NCBI RefSeq assembly: GCF_001612845.1
Contig: NZ_BDBF01000001.1
Span: forward strand, 248,001 to 312,000
From: Nocardia elegans NBRC 108235
Lineage (GTDB): Bacteria; Actinomycetota; Actinomycetes; Mycobacteriales; Mycobacteriaceae
Reading direction: 5' to 3'
Length of the DNA stretch: 64,000 nucleotides
The number at the start of each line of letters is the position of its first letter. Positions within the stretch are counted from its first letter, which is position 1. Positions 7,281 to 17,061 of this stretch are shown here, piece by piece. The translations under genes were made by a program, and so were the position numbers. The notes under the pieces are model-generated. The model did no database searches, had not been told where the DNA came from, and was given only the letters and a program-made list of their open reading frames with translations.

Positions 7281-8507
7281 CTAGGAGTATTCGACCTGCC
7301 AGTGTTTGATGCCGTTGATCCAGCCCGAGCGCAGGCGCTGGGGGTCGGAGATCTGGTGCAGGTCGGGCATCACGTCGGCGATGGCGTTGAACATCAGGTC
7401 GATTTCCAGGCGGGCGAGGTTGGCGCCGACGCAGAAGTGGGCGCCGGTGCCGCCGAAGGCCAGATGCGGGTTGGGATCGCGCAGCACGTCGAAGTCGAAC
7501 GGCTTGTCGAAGGCCGCCTCGTCGAAATTGGCCGAGCTGTAGAACAATCCGACCCGCTCACCGGCCTTGATCAGCTGCCCACCCAATTCCACATCCTCGG
7601 TCGCGGTGCGCTGGAACGCGGTGACCGGAGTCGCCCAGCGCACGATTTCGTCGACCGCCGTGCGCGGACGCTGCTGCCGGTACAACTCCCACTGGTCCGG
7701 ATGGTCGACGAAAGCCTTCATCCCGTGCGTGATCGCATTGCGGGTGGTCTCGTTTCCGGCGACCGCGAGCAGAATGACGAAGAATCCGAATTCGTCCGAA
7801 CCCAATGCCTCGCCGTCGATATCGGCGCTGACCAGTTGGCTGACGATATCGCCCGACGGATCGGTCCGGCGCGCCTCGGCCATATTCCACGCGTAGCCCA
7901 GGATTTCGGCCGAGGCGACCGCGGAATCACCGTATTCCGGATCGTCGTAATTGAGCATCTGATTCGACCAGTCGAACAGCTTGTGGCGATCGTCCTGCGG
8001 GACGCCCAGCAGTTCGGCGATGGCCTGCAACGGCAATTCGCACGCCACCTGTTCGACGAAATCGCCGCCGCCGGATTCCTTGGCGGCGCGCACGATTCGC
8101 TCGGCCCGCTCGGTCAATGCCGCCCGCAGGCTCTCCACGGCGCGCGGGGTGAAGCCCTTGGAGATGATGCGGCGGATCTTGGTGTGCTTGGGCGGATCCA
8201 TGTTCACCAGCAGCGCACTGGTCACCGACAACTGCTCGGGCGTGGCGAAACCGGGCAGCCGGATGATGGAACCCTTCTTCTCCGAGGAGAAGACGTCCGA
8301 GCGGCGCGAGATCTCCTTGATGTCCTCGTGCCGGCTCACCACCCAGTAGCCGGCATCCTCGAACGGGTAGGACTGCTCCTCACTCTGGGCGTTCCACCAG
8401 ACCGGCGCGGTGCGCCGCAATTCCGCGAATTCGGCGACCGGACTTCTCTCGGCCCACAGTCCCGGGTCGGTGAAATCGAATCCGGCCGGTATCGACGGAG
8501 CAGCCAC
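7281..8507 (-). CDS. Cytochrome P450, CYP125-type (steroid C26/C27-monooxygenase-like)
   Basis: A 408-residue P450. The I-helix motif is AVAGNETT, the ExxR helix is DEIVRWATP, and the haem loop FGGTGAHFC ends in ligand Cys359. Long stretches match my memory of M. tuberculosis CYP125 (FDFTDP, PVAEFAELR, GDFVEQV, RSGWINGIKHWQV), which oxidises the terminal carbon of the cholesterol side chain. GTG 8507 is chosen because GAGGAGGAACT directly precedes it; the frame runs 8 codons further upstream without a ribosome site. Two AACnnGTT boxes upstream suggest KstR-type control. No redox partner gene is directly adjacent. Confidence 0.92.
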   Translation of the reverse strand: MAAPSIPAGFDFTDPGLWAERSPVAEFAELRRTAPVWWNAQSEEQSYPFEDAGYWVVSRHEDIKEISRRSDVFSSEKKGSIIRLPGFATPEQLSVTSALLVNMDPPKHTKIRRIISKGFTPRAVESLRAALTERAERIVRAAKESGGGDFVEQVACELPLQAIAELLGVPQDDRHKLFDWSNQMLNYDDPEYGDSAVASAEILGYAWNMAEARRTDPSGDIVSQLVSADIDGEALGSDEFGFFVILLAVAGNETTRNAITHGMKAFVDHPDQWELYRQQRPRTAVDEIVRWATPVTAFQRTATEDVELGGQLIKAGERVGLFYSSANFDEAAFDKPFDFDVLRDPNPHLAFGGTGAHFCVGANLARLEIDLMFNAIADVMPDLHQISDPQRLRSGWINGIKHWQVEYS

Positions 8508-8549
8508 AGTTCCTCCTCGTGTCCGCTGCACTGCGAATCATGGATTTTT

Positions 8550-8563
8550 CGAAACGTGTTCTT
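8550..8563. promoter_or_regulatory. KstR-like box, imperfect
   Basis: The core AACGTGTT (8553-8560) matches AACnnGTT, but the flanking T and A of the full TnnAACnnGTTnnA pattern are missing. It lies 8 bases from a perfect copy at 8571, upstream of the CYP125-type gene. Confidence 0.45.
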
Positions 8564-8570
8564 CCTTGAT

Positions 8571-8584
8571 TAGAACACGTTGCA
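8571..8584. promoter_or_regulatory. KstR-like box, full match to TnnAACnnGTTnnA
   Basis: TAGAACACGTTGCA fits every fixed position of the published KstR motif. It lies 64 bases upstream of the CYP125-type start, where KstR would block transcription until a cholesterol-derived CoA ester releases it. The motif is established for mycobacteria and rhodococci; its use here is inferred. Confidence 0.65.
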
Positions 8585-8665
8585 CTGCAGCGGAAAAGAG
8601 CTGCGGATGCGCGCATTCCGGAAAAACAGAAGTTATGACAAAAGGAATTCAACGGCGGGTTTCGT

Positions 8666-9745
8666 TCATCCGCTCACCTCGGTTCTCCGGTCGCGATGCA
8701 GACGCGGCGCGGCCCGCCCCGCCGGCAGCGGCAGATCGAGATATGTCCGCACTCCTGGAGCGGCCGCGACGACATCGGGGATCGCGTTCACACAGTTCAG
8801 CGCCGTGGCGACGATCGAGGGATTGCGCCGGGCCCCCTCGGCCGGATCGTGGGCGTGCAGCCCGGACAGGGTCAGGACACAGCCGGGGTCGCCGCGCACC
8901 TCGACCTCGAACCGCTGACCGTTCGGCCCGAAGGTCCACGCCGGGTCGAAGTTCCGCTCACCCATGAACCAGTTGACCGCCGCCGTGATCACCGGTTCGC
9001 CGTCGACCGTGCCCTCCCACCGAAAATGCTGGGCCGCAACCTGTCCCGGTTCGATGACGCCGATCGGTGAGTCGATCGGCGCGGTGGCGACCGCGATGTC
9101 GTGGGTGGTGCGGATATCGGGATCCAGGTCGAATCCCAGTTCGTCGGCGATCATCCACACAGACTGGCTGTAGCCGCCGGCCAGCATCGCCGCGACGGTG
9201 CTTCCCGCGGCCTTCTCCGGATCGGCGCCGAACATCATCCAGTGCCGCACCACATCCGGAGCGCCGTAGGTGCGGATATCGGAGAATTCCTCGGCTCGGA
9301 CGCCGGTCACCGAACCCGACAGCGCGGAGACCACCAGCGGCAACCGTTCGGTGAGGCCGCCAGGGTGAATTCCGGTGCCGTGCAACGTGACTCCGCCCTC
9401 GGCGCAGACCGCGTCGAACTTCTCGCGGTCGCGCTGCCGGGGATAGAACCAGCCCAGCGGAGTCACGACGTTCTTGCCCGAACGCAGGATCGCGCGCAGC
9501 ACCGAGGTGTCGGCGAAGACCGGGCTGTAGATCACGCAGTCGGCGTCGAGGGCGAGCAGGGCCCCGGCATCGGTGGTGGCGGTGACGCCGATGCGGTCAC
9601 GCCCCACCAGGGTGCCGAGATCGACGCCGTCCTTGTCGGGGCTGTGCACCCAGGCGCCCACCAGTTCCAGCTCCGGATGGTCGAGGACACCTTCGATCGC
9701 GGCGCGACCCACGCCGCCGGTCGCCCACTGAACCACCTTGATCAC
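8666..9745 (-). CDS. Dihydrodipicolinate reductase-like NAD(P)-binding protein
   Basis: A 359-residue protein with an N-terminal Rossmann motif (VVQWATGGVGRAAI, 4-17) and a C-terminal domain of the dihydrodipicolinate-reductase-like family. Such proteins occur near steroid and P450 genes in mycolate-producing actinobacteria and are unlikely to be true DapB. GTG 9745 is used because GGGGAGC precedes it and the Rossmann strand begins at once; the upstream extension is Arg-rich and implausible. It is the last gene of the minus-strand run P450 - SDR - ferredoxin - reductase, so it may act on the product of the CYP123-type P450. The reaction is unknown. Confidence 0.8.
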   Translation of the reverse strand: MIKVVQWATGGVGRAAIEGVLDHPELELVGAWVHSPDKDGVDLGTLVGRDRIGVTATTDAGALLALDADCVIYSPVFADTSVLRAILRSGKNVVTPLGWFYPRQRDREKFDAVCAEGGVTLHGTGIHPGGLTERLPLVVSALSGSVTGVRAEEFSDIRTYGAPDVVRHWMMFGADPEKAAGSTVAAMLAGGYSQSVWMIADELGFDLDPDIRTTHDIAVATAPIDSPIGVIEPGQVAAQHFRWEGTVDGEPVITAAVNWFMGERNFDPAWTFGPNGQRFEVEVRGDPGCVLTLSGLHAHDPAEGARRNPSIVATALNCVNAIPDVVAAAPGVRTYLDLPLPAGRAAPRLHRDRRTEVSG

Positions 9746-9776
9746 GAGCGCTCCCCTTCCCGGCCGGCCGCGCCCA

Positions 9777-10780
<1,004 letters not shown>

Positions 10781-10781
10781 A

Positions 10782-11987
10782 CTATGAAACCTCCACGGTG
10801 ACAGGGAGTTTCGCGAACCCCCGGACATTGGTCGAATGCACCCGCTCCATGGCGGACTCGTCGACCGAGTACTCCCGGACGCGGGAGGCGAACTCGCGCA
10901 ACGCGACAACCGTCTCCAGCCGGGCCAGATGCGCGCCCAGGCAGAAGTGCACGCCGCCGCCGAAACTGGCCAGCGCGCTCTTGTCGGTGCGTTCGATGTC
11001 GTAGCGATCGCCGTCGGTGAAGACCGCGTCGTCGCGATTGGCGGAGCCGATGAGCAACACCACCTTCGAACCGGCAGGGATCACCCCGTGTTCGAACGGC
11101 ACATCGACGACCGAGGAGCGCGCCACCATCTGACTCGAATTGTCGTAGCGCAGCGTCTCCTCGACCCAGTCCGGCACCAGGTCGCCGTCGGCGACGACCT
11201 TGGCGAACTGTTCGGGGTTGCGGCCGGCCCAGTACAGCGCGTTGCCGAGCAGTTTGGTGGTGGTCTCGTTTCCGGCCACGACCATGAGGAACATGAAGCC
11301 GATGATCTCGTCGTCGGTGAGTTTGTCACCGTCGATCTCCGCGTCGAGCAGCGCCGAGGTCAGGTCCTCGGTGCGGCTGCGGCGGCGCTGGGCGACCATG
11401 TCGGAGTAGTAGACGACCAGATTCAGCGAGGCCTCGATGGCGGCCTCCGGCACGTCGAGCACACCCTCCTCGCGGTGCACCACCAGGTCGGCCATCCGGC
11501 GGATCTCGGCGCGATCGGGTTCGGGCACGCCCATCATGTCGGAGATGACGTCCATGGGCAGCTTGCCCGCGAAATCCTCGATCCAGTCGAAACTGCCCTG
11601 TTCGAGCGCGGGTTCCAGGTGCTGCAGCGTCAGTTCCCGGATCCGGTCGCCCATACCGGCGATCCGGCGCGGCGTGAAGCCCTTGTTGACCAGCTGGCGC
11701 ATGCGCAGGTGGCGCGGATCGTCCATGGCGAGAAACGACATGGTCTTGTGCGCGTGCGGGCCCCACGCGGCCGGGTCCAGGGAGACGCCGTTGGCACTGG
11801 ACAGGCGGGTGGCGTCGCGGAATGCGGCGGTCACGTCGGCGTGGCGCGACAGCGCCCAGAAGTCCAGGTCCGGGTTGTAGTACAGCGGGGCCTCCGTGCG
11901 CAGCCGCCGATACACCGGATACGGATCCTCGTGGAAGCGGTAGTCGTAGGGATCGAATACGACCGGTTGCGCAGATGCCACAGTCAT
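10782..11987 (-). CDS. Cytochrome P450, CYP123-type
   Basis: A 401-residue P450. The I-helix is VVAGNETTTK, ExxR lies in EETLRYD, and the haem loop FGGGVHFC ends in Cys349. The N-terminus (FDPYDYRFHEDPYPVYRRLR) and the C-terminal VHSTNVRGFAKLP recall M. tuberculosis CYP123 (Rv0766c). ATG 11987 is preceded by GAGAGGTGGG. A KstR-like box (12006-12019) sits 19 bases upstream. It heads a tight operon with an SDR, a ferredoxin and a reductase-like gene. The substrate of CYP123 is not established; a sterol or lipid is suggested by the context. Confidence 0.92.
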   Translation of the reverse strand: MTVASAQPVVFDPYDYRFHEDPYPVYRRLRTEAPLYYNPDLDFWALSRHADVTAAFRDATRLSSANGVSLDPAAWGPHAHKTMSFLAMDDPRHLRMRQLVNKGFTPRRIAGMGDRIRELTLQHLEPALEQGSFDWIEDFAGKLPMDVISDMMGVPEPDRAEIRRMADLVVHREEGVLDVPEAAIEASLNLVVYYSDMVAQRRRSRTEDLTSALLDAEIDGDKLTDDEIIGFMFLMVVAGNETTTKLLGNALYWAGRNPEQFAKVVADGDLVPDWVEETLRYDNSSQMVARSSVVDVPFEHGVIPAGSKVVLLIGSANRDDAVFTDGDRYDIERTDKSALASFGGGVHFCLGAHLARLETVVALREFASRVREYSVDESAMERVHSTNVRGFAKLPVTVEVS

Positions 11988-12005
11988 CACACCCACCTCT
12001 CGAAA

Positions 12006-12019
12006 TATAACGCGTTCAC
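12006..12019. promoter_or_regulatory. KstR-like box before the CYP123-type operon
   Basis: TATAACGCGTTCAC carries the AACnnGTT core and the leading T of the KstR pattern but lacks the final A. It is 19 bases upstream of the P450 start, overlapping the likely promoter. Confidence 0.5.
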
Positions 12020-12131
12020 ATCGAGCCTCATCCGCACACCGCCAACCGAGACACAGGACTGGACATGTGTCTGGACGCTACCACCGGACCGTAATCCGGA
12101 CAATGGGCGAGCCCGAGCTCCGCCATCCCCT

Positions 12132-13010
12132 TCACGATCCCTCGCCGAGCAGCGGCTGCAGTTCGGCCACCGACCACGGCGGAGTTTCGACATGGTCGCG
12201 ATAACCGATCGACTCGAGCTTCGGCCGGGCGAAGCGACCGACGAATCCGCCTGCCGCAACGAAGATCTCGCCCGTCGCGGTGGCGAGATCGGAGGCGAGA
12301 TAGACATACAGCGCGGCCGCGTAATCGGGCGGCGGCGCGTCCAGCGACGACTGCGCGGTGAACTCGTCGAGCAGCCCCCGCTCGCGCAACTCGGCGATCT
12401 TCGCCTCGTATTCCGGTCCGGTGGACAGTCGCGTCCTGGCCCCCGGGCAGATGGCGTTCACCCGGATACCGTGCTCTTTCAGCTCCGCGGCCATGGCCAG
12501 CGTCAGGCTCGCGACCGCGCCTTTTCCGGCCGGATAGCCGGTGCCGCCGTAGTCGCCGAGATAGGCGAACGAGCCGGTGTTGACGATCGAGCCGGCGCCG
12601 CGGGCCACCATCAGCGGCGCCACCGCGCGGCAGGTGTTGAACACCGTGGTCAGGTGGGAATCGAGCTGGGCTCGCCAGTCCGCTGTGGAGATATCGAGGA
12701 TCGAGGAGTGCGCGGGTTCGGCGATCCCGGCACAGTTGACGAGAACATCGACGGCACCGAAACTTTCGACGCACCGGCTCACCAGCGCGTCCGCGATCGT
12801 TTCGTCCGCGGCCGAGCCCGCGACCGCGACGGCACGACCGCCCGCCGCGCGAATTTCGTCCACCACCGCGGCCACCGCCGCCTCGCTCCGGGAATTGACC
12901 ACCACCCCCGCGCCCTGGCGCGCCAGTCCGACGGCGACGGCCCGGCCGATGCCGCTGCCGCCACCCACCACGATCGCCGCCTTACCGGCCACCCCCGCAT
13001 CTCCGGTCAT
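12132..13010 (-). CDS. Short-chain dehydrogenase/reductase
   Basis: A 292-residue SDR with a glycine motif (VVGGGSGIGRA) near 14-24, NCAG for the NNAG position, and the catalytic pair YPAGK (Tyr, Lys) after GSFAYLGDYGGTG. ATG 13010 has GAGAGGCGG upstream. It is divergent from the aldehyde dehydrogenase gene at 13123; the shared 112-base promoter holds a KstR-like box. As I recall the M. tuberculosis locus, this position holds a TetR-type gene (Rv0767c), so the SDR is a local difference. The substrate is unknown. Confidence 0.88.
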   Translation of the reverse strand: MTGDAGVAGKAAIVVGGGSGIGRAVAVGLARQGAGVVVNSRSEAAVAAVVDEIRAAGGRAVAVAGSAADETIADALVSRCVESFGAVDVLVNCAGIAEPAHSSILDISTADWRAQLDSHLTTVFNTCRAVAPLMVARGAGSIVNTGSFAYLGDYGGTGYPAGKGAVASLTLAMAAELKEHGIRVNAICPGARTRLSTGPEYEAKIAELRERGLLDEFTAQSSLDAPPPDYAAALYVYLASDLATATGEIFVAAGGFVGRFARPKLESIGYRDHVETPPWSVAELQPLLGEGS

Positions 13011-13043
13011 CGCCGGTACCGCCTCTCACCGATTCGATCGGTC

Positions 13044-13057
13044 TGCAACACGTTCTT
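13044..13057. promoter_or_regulatory. KstR-like box in a divergent promoter
   Basis: TGCAACACGTTCTT has the AACnnGTT core and the leading T. It lies 34 bases from the SDR start (13010) and 66 bases from the aldehyde dehydrogenase start (13123), so one site could control both directions. Confidence 0.5.
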
Positions 13058-13122
13058 GTATTCACAGCTCCGTCCAAACTATATTCCGTACAGGTGTCCA
13101 GACAGCCCTATCGGAGAGGCGA

Positions 13123-14595
13123 ATGACGAAACTGCTCCCCCCAGGCGAGGGATCCCGGCTTCTGATCGACGGCAAACTGGTCGCCGGCGGCGCGGGGGTG
13201 TTCGCGACGGTCAATCCGGCGACCGAGGAGATCCTCGGCCAGGCCGCCAATGCCGACGCCGCCGATATGGACGCGGCCATCGCCGCCGCCCGCGCGGCCT
13301 TCGACAACACCGAGTGGTCGCGCGATCACGCGTTCCGCGCCCGGTGCCTGCGGCAACTGCGCGACGCGCTGCGCGACAACATCGAGGAACTGCGCGAGAT
13401 CACCATCGCCGAGGTGGGCGCCCCGCGCATGCTGACCAGCGGCCCGCAACTGGAGGGCCCGATCGGCGACCTCGGTTACTTCGCCGACCTGGCCGAAAGT
13501 TACGGGTGGGTCAGCGATCTCGGCGTCGCGAAGCCGATGGGAATCCCGACGGCGCGCACGCTGCGCCGCGAGGCGATCGGCGTGGTCGGCGCCATCACGC
13601 CGTGGAATTTCCCGCATCAGATCAACTTCGCCAAACTCGGCCCCGCGCTGGCGGCGGGGTGCACCGTGGTGCTCAAACCGGCTCCCGACACCCCGTGGGT
13701 CGCCGCGCTGGTCGGCACGGTGATCGCCGAACACACCGACATTCCGGCCGGCGTGATCAATATCGTCACCTCCGACGACCATCAGCTCGGTGCCCAGCTG
13801 GTCACCGATCCGCGGGTGGACATGATCTCGTTCACCGGATCGACGCAGACGGGCCGGACCATCATGGCCGGTGCGGCGCAGAGTTTGAAGAAGGTCTTTC
13901 TCGAACTCGGCGGGAAGTCGGCCTTCATCGTCCTGGACGACACCGATGTGGCCGCCGCGGCGAGCTACGCGGGGTTCACCGTCTGCGTCCACGCGGGCCA
14001 GGGTTGCGCGCTCACCACCCGCCTGCTGGTTCCGCGCGAGCAGTACGACACGGCGGTCGCCGCGGCGGCGAAGTCGATGGGCGGCATCGTCCCGGGTGAT
14101 CCGAACGAGCCGGGCACCGTCTGCGGGCCGGTCATCTCGGCGCGGCAGCGCGACCGTGTGCAGCGCTACATCGATATCGCACGCGCCGAGGGCGGCACCA
14201 TCGTCACCGGCGGCGGCAGTCCCGATCGCGACCGCGGGTTCTTCATCGAACCGACCCTGATCAGCGGAGTGTCCAACACCTCGACCGTGGCGCAGGAGGA
14301 GATCTTCGGCCCGGTGCTGGTGGTGATCCCGCACGACGGCGACGACGACGCCATCCGGCTGGCCAACGAATCGCCCTACGGGCTCTCGGGCGAGGTGTGG
14401 GGCACCGACCAGGCGCGAATCGACCACGTGGTCAACGGTGTCCGGACCGGAACCCTCGGCGTCAACGGCGGTATCTGGTACAGCGCCGACGCCCCGTTCG
14501 GCGGCTACAAGCAGTCCGGCATCGGCCGCGAACTCGGTGTCGCCGGATTCGAGGAGTACCTCGAAACCAAGCTCGTCGCCACCGCCCAGAAATAG
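13123..14595 (+). CDS. NAD(P)-dependent aldehyde dehydrogenase (AldA/Rv0768-like)
   Basis: A 490-residue class 3-type aldehyde dehydrogenase of normal length. The general base is Glu261 (ELGGKS) and the catalytic thiol Cys295 (HAGQGC). PWNFP near 163 belongs to the cofactor domain. It oxidises an aldehyde to an acid with NAD(P). ATG 13123 follows GGAGAGGCGA. It is divergent from an SDR gene across a KstR-like box, and another SDR follows after 46 bases, matching the Rv0768-Rv0769 pair. It could oxidise the side-chain aldehyde produced by the neighbouring P450s. The exact aldehyde is inferred. Confidence 0.92.
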   Translation: MTKLLPPGEGSRLLIDGKLVAGGAGVFATVNPATEEILGQAANADAADMDAAIAAARAAFDNTEWSRDHAFRARCLRQLRDALRDNIEELREITIAEVGAPRMLTSGPQLEGPIGDLGYFADLAESYGWVSDLGVAKPMGIPTARTLRREAIGVVGAITPWNFPHQINFAKLGPALAAGCTVVLKPAPDTPWVAALVGTVIAEHTDIPAGVINIVTSDDHQLGAQLVTDPRVDMISFTGSTQTGRTIMAGAAQSLKKVFLELGGKSAFIVLDDTDVAAAASYAGFTVCVHAGQGCALTTRLLVPREQYDTAVAAAAKSMGGIVPGDPNEPGTVCGPVISARQRDRVQRYIDIARAEGGTIVTGGGSPDRDRGFFIEPTLISGVSNTSTVAQEEIFGPVLVVIPHDGDDDAIRLANESPYGLSGEVWGTDQARIDHVVNGVRTGTLGVNGGIWYSADAPFGGYKQSGIGRELGVAGFEEYLETKLVATAQK

Positions 14596-14641
14596 ACAGC
14601 ACGCGACCTCGTCGCGAATCATCGACAGGAGAAGACAACTC

Positions 14642-15391
14642 ATGGCTCGTTTCACCGATCGCGTCGCGATCGTCACCGGCGCGGCCCAGGGCATCGGCGC
14701 CGAATACGCGAGGGCGCTGGCCGGCGAGGGCGCCACCGTCGTCATCGCGGATCTCAACGAGGACAAGGGAAAACAGGTCGCCGAGGAGATCAGCGGCGGC
14801 GGCGCCACCGCGGTCTTCCATCCCGTCGACGTCTCCGATCCCGAATCGGTCACCACCCTGGCCGACTACACGCAGAACGAGTTCGGCGCGATCAACCATC
14901 TGGTCAACAACGCCGCCATCTACGGCGGGATGAAGTTGGACCTGCTACTGACGGTGCCGTGGGACTACTACAAGAAGTTCATGAGCGTGAATCTCGACGG
15001 CGCGCTGAACATGACCCGCGCGGTGTGGCAGCACATGTCGAAGGGCGGCGGCGGGTCCATCGTGAACCAGTCCTCCACCGCCGCATGGGTGTATTCGAAC
15101 TTCTACGGCCTCGCCAAGGCCGGGGTCAACAGCCTCACCCAGCAGCTGGCGGTCGAACTCGGCGGATCCAACATCCGCATCAACGCCATCGCGCCGGGAC
15201 CGATCAACACCGAGGCGACGCAGACCGTCACCCCGGGCTCGATCGTGAACGACATGGTGAATCGCCTGCCGCTCAAGCGGATCGGCACCCCGCAGGATCT
15301 GGTGGGGGCATGCCTGTATCTCCTGTCGGACGACGCGGCGTGGGTCACCGGGCACATCCTCAACGTGGACGGCGGGCAGATCATCCGGTAG
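14642..15391 (+). CDS. Short-chain dehydrogenase/reductase (Rv0769-like)
   Basis: A 249-residue classical SDR: TGAAQGIG at 12-19, an Asp after strand two (VIADLN) favouring NAD, NNAA, serine in VNQSSTAAW, and YGLAK as the active-site pair. The C-terminus (WVTGHILNVDGGQIIR) is the normal SDR end. ATG 14642 follows ACAGGAGAAGACA. It is downstream of and co-directional with the aldehyde dehydrogenase gene, and a hairpin terminator follows. It probably oxidises or reduces a hydroxyl group in the same pathway. Confidence 0.92.
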   Translation: MARFTDRVAIVTGAAQGIGAEYARALAGEGATVVIADLNEDKGKQVAEEISGGGATAVFHPVDVSDPESVTTLADYTQNEFGAINHLVNNAAIYGGMKLDLLLTVPWDYYKKFMSVNLDGALNMTRAVWQHMSKGGGGSIVNQSSTAAWVYSNFYGLAKAGVNSLTQQLAVELGGSNIRINAIAPGPINTEATQTVTPGSIVNDMVNRLPLKRIGTPQDLVGACLYLLSDDAAWVTGHILNVDGGQIIR

Positions 15392-15399
15392 CAGCGCGC

Positions 15400-15424
15400 G
15401 ACGCCCGTCCCCGCGACGGGCGTC
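15400..15424 (+). terminator. Hairpin terminator after the aldehyde dehydrogenase/SDR operon
   Basis: GACGCCCGT (15400-15408) and ACGGGCGTC (15416-15424) form a 9-base perfect stem with a 7-base loop, starting 9 bases after the SDR stop. The converging P450 gene ends at 15487, so it may act in both directions. Confidence 0.75.
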
Positions 15425-15486
15425 TCAGCGGGTCGGTGGCAGCGGTCCGTGCGGTGAACCGGGATAGGCCGCTTCACCTTTCGCGA

Positions 15487-16836
15487 TCAGAGGTCGGCGC
15501 TGCCGCGACGGACGGTGACCGGCTCGGCCAGGCGCTTCTCATCGCAGACCTGCTGCAGAGTCTCCAGGGTTTCGTCGAGTCCGGGGCCCAGCCGCGGGCC
15601 GGGTGTGAACGTGGCCGGCAGATGGCGCATGCCCTGGATCACGCCGATCGTGTCGTAGTGCACCGCGCCGCCGGGATCGCACCGGAAATCCGGCAGCCGA
15701 TCGAGCACGGCGACCAGCATGCGCTTGAACACGGTGCGCGCCACATTGGAACCGATACAGCGGTGGACGCCCAGACCGAAGCTGAAGTGGCGGTTGCCCT
15801 TCCGATCCAGGTCGACGGTGTTCGGGTCCGGGAACAGTTCCGGGTCGCGGTTGGCCATCGCCCACGACAGCCACAGCCGCTCCCCTTCCTCGAGCCGGAT
15901 GCCCGCGTATTCGCAATCCGCGGCGATGGTGCGGCCGTCACCGGGTGCGGGAGTGAAGTACCGGAGGAATTCCTCGGTCGCCGAGTTCAGCAGCAGGTCG
16001 CGTTCGGCGCTGAGGATCTCCCGCTGATCCGGATGCTCCGAGAGCCATTCCAGCGCATGGGCCGTCAGCGCGGTGGTGGTGTCGAAGCCGCCACCGATCA
16101 GCAGGCCCAGCATGCCCAGGATTTCGATATCCGGCGGCGCGGCGCCGTCGATCTCCAGACGCGTCAGCGCCTCGATGATTCCCGGACGCGGATTCTCGCG
16201 CAGCTGCGTGAGGTTGATCAGCAGATCCAGGCCCATCGCCTCGTGCTGGCGCCGAACCCGTTCGATATCGGGCGAATTCGGTGGGGTGTACACCGAGGCG
16301 TGCGCGGGTTCGCAGTACAACTGCCATTTGCGCAGCGGGATGCCCAGCATCGCCAGGGTGAGGACGGCCGGCACGATATTGGCCAGATCGTCGACGAAAT
16401 CGATACGGCCGCTCTCGATCCGATCGTCGAGACTCGCCCGGACCACCTCGTCGACGAACGGCACCCAGCGCTGTACCGCGGCCGGCGACAGATACGGATT
16501 GAGCGCCTGGCGCCACAGCCGCTGCTCGGGCGGATCCATCTCGAGGATGCCGTTGCGGATGACATTCCCGGTCTCGGGAAACGGAATGGTGATGCCGCGG
16601 TAGCCGCGGCGCTCCCCGTTCGGATCGTGGTCGCTCGACACGTGTTCCGAGCGCGCGAGGCTGAACACCTCGCGGCTGCCGGCCGCCACCCAGTGCCCCC
16701 CGTAGGTCGGCGACCACGCGAGCGGACACTGCCGGTGCATCTCGGTGGTGATCGCGTCGAAATTGTCGCGGTACTGCGGCGCATGCCGATCGAAGTCGTA
16801 GCGCGGCTGTCTGTGGTCGTCGGCGTGCACGGTCAC
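15487..16836 (-). CDS. Cytochrome P450 (family not assigned)
   Basis: A 449-residue P450, longer than average because of extra residues after the haem region. The I-helix is GGGFDTTTA, the ExxR helix is EEFLRYF, and the haem loop FSFGLGVHRC ends in Cys360. GTG 16836 is used: GAGAGGACA lies before it, whereas the 15-codon upstream extension has no ribosome site. It converges on the SDR operon and has no adjacent redox partner, so it probably shares a ferredoxin. The substrate is unknown; aromatic or terpenoid compounds are possible from general similarity only. Confidence 0.88.
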   Translation of the reverse strand: MTVHADDHRQPRYDFDRHAPQYRDNFDAITTEMHRQCPLAWSPTYGGHWVAAGSREVFSLARSEHVSSDHDPNGERRGYRGITIPFPETGNVIRNGILEMDPPEQRLWRQALNPYLSPAAVQRWVPFVDEVVRASLDDRIESGRIDFVDDLANIVPAVLTLAMLGIPLRKWQLYCEPAHASVYTPPNSPDIERVRRQHEAMGLDLLINLTQLRENPRPGIIEALTRLEIDGAAPPDIEILGMLGLLIGGGFDTTTALTAHALEWLSEHPDQREILSAERDLLLNSATEEFLRYFTPAPGDGRTIAADCEYAGIRLEEGERLWLSWAMANRDPELFPDPNTVDLDRKGNRHFSFGLGVHRCIGSNVARTVFKRMLVAVLDRLPDFRCDPGGAVHYDTIGVIQGMRHLPATFTPGPRLGPGLDETLETLQQVCDEKRLAEPVTVRRGSADL

Positions 16837-16896
16837 GATGCTGTCCTCTCGGGCGTCCCCGGTCTCAGGCTCCAAGCACACAGAATACGGCGAACG

Positions 16897-16940
16897 GCAA
16901 TATTGCTCTCCAATTTTGAGAATGCTATTTCAGGCAATAT
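16897..16940. promoter_or_regulatory. Operator-like repeats upstream of the third P450 gene
   Basis: GCAATATTGC (16897-16906) is a perfect 10-base palindrome. A half copy, GGCAATAT, occurs at 16933-16940. Both lie in an AT-rich patch between the P450 gene and the divergent proline-rich protein gene. The binding protein is unknown. Confidence 0.35.
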
Positions 16941-17061
16941 CGACGTCATAGGTATGCGCTACAGTGGCTCGCCGATACGATTCACAGCACGGACGGGGGC
17001 ACGGTCGATGTCGACACCGACCACGACACAGCGCATTTCGACGAGCCGGGCGCGGTAGGCG

